From Bradysia coprophila (taxonomy: Eukaryota; Arthropoda; Insecta; Diptera; Sciaridae), in assembly GCF_014529535.1 (NCBI RefSeq), contig NC_050738.1:9333410-9397409 (forward strand): a DNA stretch of 64,000 bases. The letters run 5' to 3'. A program made the position numbers and the translations under genes. The notes under the pieces were generated by a model. The model was given only the letters and a program-made list of their open reading frames with translations. It ran no database searches and was not told the DNA's origin. This document shows, piece after piece, positions 13,629-23,191 of this stretch (the first letter of the stretch is position 1; every line of letters begins with the position of its first letter).

Positions 13629-13880
13629 TAGCTTTTGAGATATCTCACTTCAAAATTTTTTTCACTCGAGACTGGTACTTAAAAAACTCACTATACAAGT
13701 AGTGTTGTATACATCTGAACCGAAGGCGAAGTATAAAACTAACCTTTTGTTTCATTATTGATTTACTTCCGTAGCATACAATGTAATCTACTAGTACAGT
13801 GAGACGTAATCCCTACGAAATCCACAAGTCACATAAGGAAAATGCTTGCTCACAATAATTTCAAAAAGAAAAAATGATAA

Positions 13881-13974
13881 ATGTTTGACTGACCCGAGAG
13901 TTTTCTATTCTTTCAGTGACATCCCTGATGTTTGACTGACCCGAGAGTTTTCTATTCTTTCAGTGACATCCCTA
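13881..13974. repeat. 47-bp direct tandem duplication
   Basis: The segment beginning ATGTTTGACTGACCCGAGAG occurs twice head to tail (13881-13927 and 13928-13974) with no difference. The same pair is found in the duplicate at 3871-3964. Confidence 0.9.
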
Positions 13975-14205
13975 GTGAAAAACGAAAGTTTCAAAGGTTC
14001 GAAATAAGTAGTCTCATATCTATTGTGACGTGAGACTACGTTTTTCACCTATCACATAAAAAACTTTACTCGTCTAAATTTTCTTAGTGAGCATAGAATT
14101 GAAATTCATTCATTCTTCTCTTAGCAAGCCTTTCAAGAAAGTCATTCAATTTTCTTCCTTTCAAAGAAAAATATTTAATTTTTGCTTCTCGTAAAAAATC
14201 TAAAG

Positions 14206-15738
14206 ATGCCGCCGAAACGCAAGCCAGGTACTTTTTGAATATTGCGAATAATAAATAAACGATTGAAGACCGACTTGTGTTCTTTATCAAGATAATAACA
14301 ATCAAAACGAAAATAAGAAAGTAAAATTTGATCCGTGGAACAACCAACCAATTACACCACCGGAAACGCCAACATCAAGTTGCAGCAAATACGATTACAA
14401 TGTCTGGAATAAGTCTGAAGAGACAAGTGAAAAATCACCAATTCAATTGTCTGAGTTATCGGTAGGCGTGAGGTACGTAACTACTACTTCTTTCGATCAA
14501 AAATCTTTAAGGAAATATTTTAATAGCAACAACCGTCCAGTAACATTCCGAGTGTCATTTAAATCAGAAAAACGCCCCACTAAAAATGGAGACATGTTCG
14601 TCTTCCATGCGATGGATGGAGATCAAGAAGTTCAGGTCACTGTATTTCCTCAGCAAACGGAAACGTTCTTCGATGTTGTTGAGGTGAGATTTTCTACCTT
14701 AACTTTTAACAAACGAATGGTATTCATCAAAAATTACCGCAAAGTTGACCATTTCATTCAACAAAACAGTCTTTTACTTGCCACCCGAAGGTTGCAAGAA
14801 CACTTAGATGAGATGCCATCTTCGGGTGGCAAGTAAAAGACTGTTTTGTTGTTTGTTGAACGCTATATGAAAGGTACCACTGTATTCACAATATTGAACT
14901 TACAAGTCATTTCGATCGGTCATTTTTGATGTTGGTTCACACTAACCGCTATAACTAGCTTCATTGGCTGAAATTATTATCTTAGTACAGCTGTAGTCAT
15001 TCGTAGACACAATTTCCGATATTACAACACATTTTCTTCTACCAAAATCACTATTTACAGAATACTTCGAATTTCGTCACTTGTTCATTCGTCACATAAT
15101 TCGCTATATAAGAGTACAACTAGCCAGATTATGTACTGTTTCTAAAATGCAATTTTCTTTCTATATATCTACAGTTCAACAAAGCATATAGACTCACCAA
15201 CTTCAATGTCAAAAATGAATCCAAAGATTTCCCATTATTTGTTGGATGTGGTCTATACATTTGCTTGCTGAGTGCATCAAAAATTGAGAAAATTGATGAC
15301 TCGTCCGTATCGCAATTACGATTTAATTTCTCAAAGATAGAAGAGATCAAATTGTTTGAGAAAAGCTCCAGATGTGGTAAGTTATTATAAAAATAATTTG
15401 AAAATAGTGTGGAATTAACCTGTCCCTAATTTCATTTAGATTTTATTGGAATCATTGCGCGTAATTGGGGATCTCAATCTGTCGGTCAAAACAAGATCAA
15501 GCGCGACTTGACCATCACTGACTACTCAAAGCAATGCATTCTCTTGACTTTGTGGGGCACTGCATACAACGATTTTGAATCTGAAGGGACACCTGTGCTC
15601 ATCCACAATGGTATTCTCAATGAATATAATGGATCGAAAACCATTACTATCGCACAAAATACCTTGTTCATACCAAGTCCAGATATCAAAATTGCACAAG
15701 ACATGATGACTTGGTACGAACAAGAGATAAAAAAATGA
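14206..15738 (+). CDS. RPA70-like single-stranded DNA-binding protein, compact form
   Basis: Four exons (14206-14227, 14292-14683, 15175-15376, 15440-15738) join in phase into a 304-residue protein. All introns are GT-AG, and AATAAA follows at 15774-15779. It begins MPPKRKP, a probable nuclear localisation signal. Residues about 60-200 match the first DNA-binding OB fold (DBD-A) of the large replication protein A subunit. Residues 206-304 match DBD-B very clearly: DFIGII, KRDLTITDYS, LTLWG, then an NPDI-like SPDIKIA and WYEQE close to the end. The usual 600-residue RPA70 also has an N-terminal interaction OB fold and a zinc-containing DBD-C. Both are absent here, so this protein should bind ssDNA but lack the trimer core. 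It lies 2.5 kb downstream of a Helitron helicase on the same strand. It could be a diverged host paralogue or a Helitron-associated RPA. Confidence 0.85.
14759..14851. repeat. Perfect 32-bp inverted repeat in RPA70-like intron 2
   Basis: The arms 14759-14790 and 14820-14851 are perfectly complementary around a 29-nt loop. They lie inside the intron 14684-15174 and would fold strongly in the pre-mRNA. The hairpin creates a false open extension of exon 2 past the donor. Confidence 0.92.
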
Positions 15739-16820
15739 TTTTCACATTGAATTTGTCATTACATTGTTAATACAATAAATAATGAATGATTTTTGAACAC
15801 GATTTGCTTTAAGAACGGAATAGCCACTTCCCACACTTTGCTTTTGATTTATTTGTCAACTACATGTTTCTAAACTGAAGTCAGTAGCCCAAAATCGGGT
15901 TAAGTGTTTCTACTCGTAAATACCAATGTATAAAAGAATATCTTAATTACAGATTTTAATAATTAACATTTCTTCAAGTCAGTCAAGGGACCCGACCCAC
16001 CCAAGAGGTGGGGCCTAGTAATAAATTCCTGAAAAAAAATCTACTGAGTTCTGTAAAATTATGAGAATTTAATGTGGACAGTCATATACTGAATTTTACA
16101 AATATGTGGAAGGGTTCAATGATAACTTATATGGGCAACAAGACGCCAAATACTGATTTAGGGTATTATTTTTAGTTATTATGGGATAGACAATTATAAG
16201 TTTATTTAAGGTTGTTTAAGGTTTTTGGATTCAGATTTTCCTACAATAGAAAAAATCCAATATTTATAAAAAAATAGTTAATGTTTCACACATTTTGAGA
16301 ATTAATGTGGATGATCACTGTAACATACTATTTTTATTTACAGCGAAGAGCTTTCCCCACAGAACTTGGGTCAGAGTCTAGTTTAAGAATTACATTTTTA
16401 CTACTTTTCGTAAATTTTTATGTTTTTTGAAAGCTTTCGTGATTTTCATGAACTTTCCACTTTTGGACATTTGTGTACAAACATTTATTTTAATTTTCAA
16501 CAGTTGAAAAGTATTTCCAATGAGCACGTAAAAAAAAGGTTCAACATTCTATAAATGATGTGTCATAGTTTTTGGTTATCATTTCATCCTGTAAAAAGCT
16601 ACACAAACTAAATTGGTAGCGAAGATTCCACATCTATGTTAGCTATTTTACCTATATATGATACTGCTTCACTTAAAAAAATCAGTTTTTTGTTTCTCAA
16701 ACTGAAATTAAAATTGTTCACTCCAATGCAAAAAGCTATAGATTTTTATTAATAAGTTAATATTGAATCTAGAATAGGAAAGAAATACATTTTTTTCATC
16801 GCTTTGCCGATTCGACATAC
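15739..16820. other. Intergenic, no gene seen
   Basis: This is AT-rich sequence with no open frame of note and no recognised element. A short motif, TTAATGTGGA, occurs twice (near 16069 and 16302), followed by related text. Confidence 0.6.
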
Positions 16821-17135
16821 ATGTGCGAGAATCTGTTTTTACCACAACAAGAATTGCCAGATTTCTATCAATATATTGATATCGAATCTAGAATGGCAGA
16901 AGTTAAATTCTTGCATGTGCGAGGTCATCTCAATGACAACTTGTGTAACAAACACCAGTTGCGCCAAAATTTTCCAGGCTTTCGTTTCGTATCCAAATTT
17001 ATTTTTACTTTTCTTTTAATGGCTCAATTGAGAATTAGATATTCCATTTTGAGTCAATGTCTTATCGAAGGAAATAGTTTGAAGGACGTTATTAAAGACA
17101 GTTTCGATTTTAGTGAAAGTCAGTTTAATCCTTAG
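16821..17135 (+). CDS. Uncharacterised ORF (104 aa), doubtful
   Basis: A genuine ATG opens a frame starting MCENLFLPQQELPDFYQYID. The composition is protein-like, but I recognise no family and see no clear splice context. The following 17113-17307 frame overlaps it. It may be a relic of an element, because inverted sequence related to 17125-17210 lies at 18080-18165. Confidence 0.2.
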   Translation: MCENLFLPQQELPDFYQYIDIESRMAEVKFLHVRGHLNDNLCNKHQLRQNFPGFRFVSKFIFTFLLMAQLRIRYSILSQCLIEGNSLKDVIKDSFDFSESQFNP

Positions 17136-18165
17136 AGTAATTATACCTAGAGAGGAAATTCGCACTACGAAAAGCGGTCCCGACATCAATGTGTATAAGA
17201 TACATTTACGTAATGATTTACGTAGAGCTTCTACCAACACACTCACATTTGAGATTTCTGTCAAAATATTTATTGACGTTGTTTATCTAAACAGTCTTAT
17301 GCGTTGAATGTTATTTATTTTTAAATTTCACCGGTGAAACTAACAAAAAATAAATAAAATTGTGATGGTCTACTCCTGTTCTATCAAAGGGTGTATGTCC
17401 CGAAGTACTGCGAAGCAGAAAACATAGTTTTTTTTAGTAATTGATGTGCACATAACCTCATTCTTGCATGTTGTCTCCTCAGCTTTTTTTTGACATAGTT
17501 TTCCGTCTGATCAAACCGATTGAAAAAAAATGGAAAGAAATAATTCTTCAATTAAACAATCAGCAGTGTTATGTTACAAACACACCAGAGTATATGAAAA
17601 TCACTTAATGGAAAGTGACATCAATAGAATTAATCACAGATCCACGTGTTGGATGTGGTTGCGTTTTGTCTCAATGTTTGTCTTTACTCTAGCAAATAGG
17701 TCGGATCTTCAGAATAAATAATTTAATTCAACTATATCCGTCAATTGTTTATAAAAACAACTTTATTCGAGGGACAGTGAACTATCTATGCAAAAATGAC
17801 TTTTGTTAAAAAATAATGAAAAATTCCGACAGAATCTGTTTACTTGTCTTGTATACCAAATTTCCAAGCGAATTTGAGATATTGGGGGATCGTAATTTAA
17901 GTTAAACGCCATTGTTCTTAATCACAGAAAATGACAGTCCAGCTATCACTTATTTTTGTATAGATTTTTCGCAAGAAAAAAGTAAAAAAAAAAATGATTG
18001 GTAACTTAATTCAAATTTTATGCGCCGAAATTTGCCCTCTTAATTAAGAGGGCAAACACATACTACCAAACATTTCGTATTTGATGTTGGGACCACATAT
18101 TTTACGTAATTTTGTTCGAAGTTTCCTCTCTAGTTATAATTACTCTAAGGTTTAATCTCATCGCG
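17125..18165. repeat. Imperfect inverted repeat about 1 kb apart
   Basis: Sequence at about 17125-17210 reappears inverted at about 18080-18165. The best block is 27 bp (TTAGAGTAATTATA, one mismatch, CTAGAGAGGAAA), followed by a second block around GGTCCCRACATCAA. The right arm lies at the probable start of the Transib exon. The arms could be the ends of a roughly 1-kb non-autonomous element or rearranged transposase sequence. No clear target-site duplication was found. Confidence 0.5.
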
Positions 18166-21053
18166 AAACAAAAGGTTGATCGTTTTGTAACTTCGCATGA
18201 CTTGAAATACAAAAAACAATGTCATTTCAAGCACGACCTTTTTGTGTCGAAGAACAAAAACTGGCTCGAACGGGAATTGATTTTTGATTGTGCTGTGTCA
18301 AATGTGGATCAAAGTCAATCGGCAACGGCTGTCGATGTCGTCGATAGTACCTGTGCTGACAATGAAACGAATGTCGACAGTACTGGCAATGTTTGTGAAG
18401 AAGAACCGGTTACAGCTCCGGAAGCTAACCAAATTCTGAATGCTCATATCAAGAAACGTAGAATCGTTGCAGCCGAATACAGATCCCGTAAACGTCGACG
18501 CGTAGTCAAAAGCGTGAAAAAATCGAACGTTTCTAATCTGAAACCGTTCGATCAATGTTCAAGACGAACAAAAAGACGAAGATGCGTAAAAATGAGCGGT
18601 GAAATGGGCGAAAATCAATTGAGTGCCATGTATCTAAGCTATTTGCAAAGTATTGATATGTCGAATGAAGCTAAAATCGTCAAAAAACTGAGATCAGCGA
18701 GCCCGAACCGAAAAGCTAAAATTCTCGCCATGTTAGATGATGGTGTTGAAATTCTACCGTACACTGCTAATGAAGCTTTGGCACTCATGATGGACACACA
18801 ATTGTCAACTCATCAGTACAGTATAATCCAACAGCAAGCAAAAGCCAGAAACGCAAATATATATCCGCCATACTACAAAGTTCTAGAGGCGAAAAAACTG
18901 TGCTACCCAACGAAGGATTCTATAACCGTAACGGACACTGGTGTAAATATTGATCTACAAGGCCTTTTGGACCACACGTCTGCAAGGTACGTGTATAAAT
19001 GAAAGTTTTTGTTAGTTAGCACTCGTTTATATACCAGACGAAAACAAAACAAGTATACATATTGCAGCCATACGAACTGCATTCGCTTTTGATTTTCACT
19101 TATTTTCGTTTCGTAGTTAATGTTTATATTATCAGTAGAAATTTCCACTTAGATTTTCTTTCAAATTTCCACTTAAATTTTCTCCGAAATTTCCACTCAA
19201 TTTCTATATTTAAGCGGAATTTCAAAGTTAACACGTATTTAGAATAATTGCTTCATTTAGGCTTTTATTATTAAGTATGGTTTCCACTCAACAAAACGTA
19301 CTCCGTTAGAGAGCCGTAAGAGAGCGAGCTGTCAAGTAAACAAAACAAAAGTTGAAAAAACTTGCCTCTTACACGGAGTACTTCTTTGGTAAGTGGAAAT
19401 CAAGTCTTATAATTGATTGTTTTGACAGTAAATTAACTTTCACATTTTTATTAACATTTGGCATTGAACATTAATACTTTGTTGTATCTCCTAAATGCAA
19501 ACCAACAGTTTTCCAGGATTTTCGTATTAAAAGCTTGAAGCTTTTCCATTCACGTTTGACTTCAATTATAAGTGAAACCTTCGGAACACAATATTTAAGT
19601 GGAAATTTATTGTAATTTATTTAATTTTTACAAAATCAAATAATTTCGGTCACTCTATTTTCGTTTTGCATTCTGTTCTAATTTACGTGAGAAACTTAAG
19701 TTTCGTTTACAAATTATCTGTGGTCATTTCTCGAGTTAAGTTTCTTGTGTATTATTTTGAGTTTTGCTCACAAAGTTCTGTTTCTCGACAGATTGATGCA
19801 ATCGATTCAAGAGCCACACAATGCGGATTGTCTGGATTTAGAAGTCCGTTACAAATGGGGCTATGATGGAGCTTCTGGACAAAGTACATACAAGCAACTT
19901 TTCCGTCGTGCTGACTCCAGTGACAAATCCGTTTTGATGACATCACTTGTCCCATTACAAGTGAAATCAGGTCCGACTGTGATATGGCTCAATCCGGCAC
20001 CTTCATCAACACGATACTGTCGACCAATTTCTTTCGAATTCGAGAAAGAAACAAAAGAAAGAAACATTGAACTGTGGAATTTCATAAAAAATCAGATCGA
20101 TTTGCTCGAGCCGAGTGCACTATTAGTAAATGGAAAAAATTACAGTGCCACACACAAACTCGAATTAACGATGGTTGATGGGAAGGTAGTGGATCATTTA
20201 ACCGAAACAAGCTCCAGCAACTGTAATATTTGTGGGTCGAAACCTACTCAAATGAATGGATTGGAGGGATTGAAAAAGCTCGGCATCAACGAAAATCATT
20301 TTCAATTCGGACTCTCCACACTACATTGTTGGATACGATTCATGGAATGTGTTCTCCATATCGCATACCGATTGGAAATTGCGCGTACAGATGCCAGAGG
20401 ACCCGATAAAGGTACTGTTAAAGATCGAAAAACGAAGATTCAAGATGATTTCAAAGAGCAAACAGGTCATTAAGCCACTTTTTAGCAATTTGAGCTTAAT
20501 TACAACAGTGAATCGATTGTTTTCAGGACTTCTACTAGATTTTGTTAAAACGGGTGCAGGTACTACGAACGATGGCAACACGGCAAGGCGATTTTTCAAA
20601 AATCCGAAACTGTCTGCTGAGATCACTGGTGTGGACGAAACACTGATCGATCGATTTCGAGTCATTTTGACTTGTCTGAGCAGTGGGAAACACATCAATA
20701 TTAAGAAATTCAGTGAATATACGAATGCCACTGCGAAGCTTTTCGTGAAGCTTTTCGATTGGTACAAAATGCCACCTTCCGTCCACAAAGTACTTATTCA
20801 TGGAGCCGATATAATCAACTCTCTTGTATTACCAATCGGAGTTTACTCGGAGGAAGCTTCAGAATCTCGGAATAAAGATTTCAAAAACATACGAGAGCAT
20901 CACACTCGAAAAATGAGTAGAGTCCTCACCAACGAGGATCTAATTCACGGGTTGTTGGTTTCATCTGATCCATTGATTTCCAGCCTTCGAACACCATTTC
21001 TGAAACCCAACCAAGAGTTTGGGTCCGATGTTTTAGACTTGCTTGAGTTGTGA
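18134..21053 (+). CDS. Transib / RAG1-superfamily transposase
   Basis: Three exons join in phase: one ending at 18986, then 19792-20465 and 20527-21053, with GT-AG introns. From the first in-frame ATG (18592) the protein has 531 residues. The frame is open further upstream to about 18134, where a TCTCTAG acceptor suggests an earlier exon. Numbered from that ATG, D157 (in KWGYDGASG), D261 (in MVDGKV) and E465 or E466 (in GVYSEEASESRNKDF) are placed like the DDE catalytic triad of Transib and RAG1. C276 and C279 form a CxxC zinc knuckle just after the second Asp, as in RAG1. The segment NDGNTARRFF and the C-terminal SSDPLISSLR are typical of Transib transposases. The upstream part has Arg/Lys clusters likely to be nuclear signals. 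The enzyme would cut and paste its own element. I see no stop or frameshift in the exons, but terminal inverted repeats were not identified. Confidence 0.85.
19137..19205. repeat. Three tandem copies of an AAATTTCCACTTAAATTTTCT unit
   Basis: Three units of about 24 bp with AAATTTCCACT at the core run head to tail in Transib intron 1, just before the MITE that carries the same TTTCCACT word. Confidence 0.7.
19278..19402. mobile_element. Short MITE in Transib intron 1
   Basis: A 125-bp element has terminal inverted repeats of about 28 bp (TGGTTTCCACTCAAC at the left, inverted TGATTTCCACTTACC at the right, both with GTACTCCG inside). A relative with the same left flank TTAAGTA starts at 63870. 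The target-site duplication is not clear. Confidence 0.7.
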
Positions 21054-22377
21054 TTTATATTTTACGTTCCATTTTTTTAAATTTTTTTCATTTTTTTTTT
21101 TCATTTTTTTAAACTCTTTTAAACTCTTTTAAACTTCAAAATTATTTTAAATCTTTTTTCAAAATCGATTTTTCTTTTAAATTACTAATTTTCAACGAAA
21201 ACCTTTTATTTTAAATATTTTATGAATTGTACCGAAAGATGTTGAAATGCAATTTTTTTATAAATGAATTTTGTAGTAATTAAAAACATTATTAGTCTGA
21301 CCATGAAAATATTTTAATAAAAAATGTTAAGACTAACTGGCAAAAAAGAGGTAAAATTTAATTAAATCTACTGACTTTGACCACTCCATCCGACCCATCT
21401 TAGAGAGTGAACATGTAATAATTCCTTCCGCAGTCATACCTGACCTATTCTAAATCTTCTGTCTCCATATACATAATAATAATCGGTCTACCTCAGTGTA
21501 CCACTCGTCACCTCGGTGCACCACGCGTCACTCGGTGCAGAACGCGTCACTCGGTGCAGAACGCGTCACTCGGTGCACCATGCGTCACTCGGTGCACAGC
21601 GTCTACTCGGTGAAGAATTCTCAGTGCATTGTAAATCGAGGTGATTATGAATCTTCTGTGGTTAAGAGTTCCCGGTTATTAAGAATTTTAGGCGATTTAA
21701 ACTTGACGGTGATTAAGAATTTAAGGGAATTGGGAATTGAGAATTCTCGATAATTCGGAATTCCACTTGATTAAAAACTTTTGCTGATTGAGAGGAAATT
21801 TGCAAAATTTTTAACAAATCGAAATATAAGCTATCTCAAATTTCAAAAGTTGATGCCTGAAAGTCGTGGTTAACTACCGATAAATTCTAAATGTAAAACT
21901 AAACAAGAAATTGAATTTAAAAAAATGTTGACACTAACTGGCAGCAAAGAGGTAAAATTCAATTAAATTTACTGACTTTGACCACCCCTTTCACCCATCT
22001 TAAAGGGTTAACATCTAATAACTGCTTCCTTAATCATACCTGACCAATTCTAAATGTAAAACTAAACAAGAAATTAAATGAAAAAATGTTGACACTAGCT
22101 GGCAGCAAAAAGGTAAAATTTAATAATTTCTATTGACTTTGACCACCCCCTCCGTCCATCTTTTAGTGGATGATTACAAAAAACAGTTTTACTGCATACT
22201 TTGATCAATTTTAGATGAAATAAGAGAAAATAGAGCAATGAAAAATATTTTCAATCAGATTTGTTATTAATGCCCCAACCGTCTACATTTTTCACAGTGT
22301 GAGTCGTCCGTTTTACTTTACAGCCGTTTTTCAGCCGTTTACATGACAGTTGGAATTAAAACAAAGTCATCTAAACA
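21054..22377. other. Intergenic with poly-T, minisatellite and degenerate repeats
   Basis: T-rich sequence follows the Transib stop. Three related blocks of about 100-160 bp begin near 21323, 21922 and 22081. They share TGTTRACACTARCTGGCA, RAGGTAAAATTYAAT and TGACTTTGACCAC. No gene is supported. Confidence 0.6.
21491..21613. repeat. 19-bp minisatellite, about 6 units
   Basis: The unit CACTCGGTGCAGAACGCGT is repeated head to tail with small changes. It is GC-rich compared with its surroundings. The same array is present in the second duplication unit at 28563-28685. Confidence 0.85.
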
Positions 22378-22605
22378 ATGGAAACGTCACGAAAACGAAG
22401 AGCCAAAGTGTTAATGCTAGCAATATTGCTATGGCTAATATCATACCGTACTTATCTTGTCTCAAGTAATTCTTCGACGTCTTCAGCAAGTAAACGTTCA
22501 TGCTTCCATGCTTCTAAAGTTTTATGTTTACTAGTGCGATGGTATTTTCCTACCGGAAGGGGAGGCAGCACGTTCTTGTTGTTAGTTTGTTTGTCCTCTC
22601 TATAG
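22378..22605 (+). CDS. Uncharacterised ORF (75 aa) with hydrophobic N-terminus
   Basis: An ATG-started frame reads METSRKRRAKVLMLAILLWL, a basic start followed by a hydrophobic run that could be a signal anchor. It then becomes Ser-rich and ends soon after. No family is recognised. The duplicate at 29450-29677 differs by one residue (S to N). It could be the first exon of a larger broken gene. Confidence 0.25.
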   Translation: METSRKRRAKVLMLAILLWLISYRTYLVSSNSSTSSASKRSCFHASKVLCLLVRWYFPTGRGGSTFLLLVCLSSL

Positions 22606-22895
22606 GAGCCCAGACGGAAAGTCTTAGAGACTTGAAACTTGGCATACCGACTAATAAGGAAAACTTAGGAAAAACGCGCGAAAAAAATTATTAAATTTCA
22701 TGTGTTATTTGACGCACGAAATTTTTTTTCCTGCCATTTATTGACTTTATTCTGGCAGCCTAATTCAGCCAAGTTCTTAGGAGGAATAATAAATCGTCTG
22801 CATTACCTAGGTCTTAAATGAAGTGCAGAAGCCTTCTTCCCTCTCTTAGCAGACACAACATATCACTTGTTTTCAAACACAAAATCGCCTGAGAT

Positions 22896-23186
22896 ATGGA
22901 CTTACCCATAGCACTGAACCAAGCAATAGAACAGATGGTTCAGATGCTATGGCTTACCCCGAGGAGCAAACCACTCGATTTGCAATTCTTTTCAAATTCT
23001 TTTTTTCAGCTCCAATGTAACTCTTTTTCAGCGTGCAACTCCGATGCAATTTTTCTTCAGCGTGCAATTTTTCGCATGGAACTTTGTTCTTTTGCCTGCT
23101 TTTTGGAGTGTGTTCACTTAGGTCATGATACGAAACGAAAAAAAGTATTGATAAGCATTTATTCGAAAATTGTATACAACGTTTAA
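22896..23186 (+). CDS. Uncharacterised ORF (96 aa), doubtful
   Basis: The frame starts MDLPIALNQAIEQMVQ and continues into a Phe- and Cys-rich stretch of low complexity. It is repeated unchanged at 29968-30258. It lies tail to tail with the F-box gene and includes the position of that gene's AATAAA signal on the other strand, which argues against a real protein. Confidence 0.15.
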   Translation: MDLPIALNQAIEQMVQMLWLTPRSKPLDLQFFSNSFFQLQCNSFSACNSDAIFLQRAIFRMELCSFACFLECVHLGHDTKRKKVLISIYSKIVYNV

Positions 23187-23191
23187 AAGTA

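Noticed and set aside
14447-14836. Single-exon 129-aa protein ending SSGGK
   Set aside because: The frame runs through the exon 2 donor at 14684 into an intron hairpin; the spliced RPA70-like model fits the family far better.
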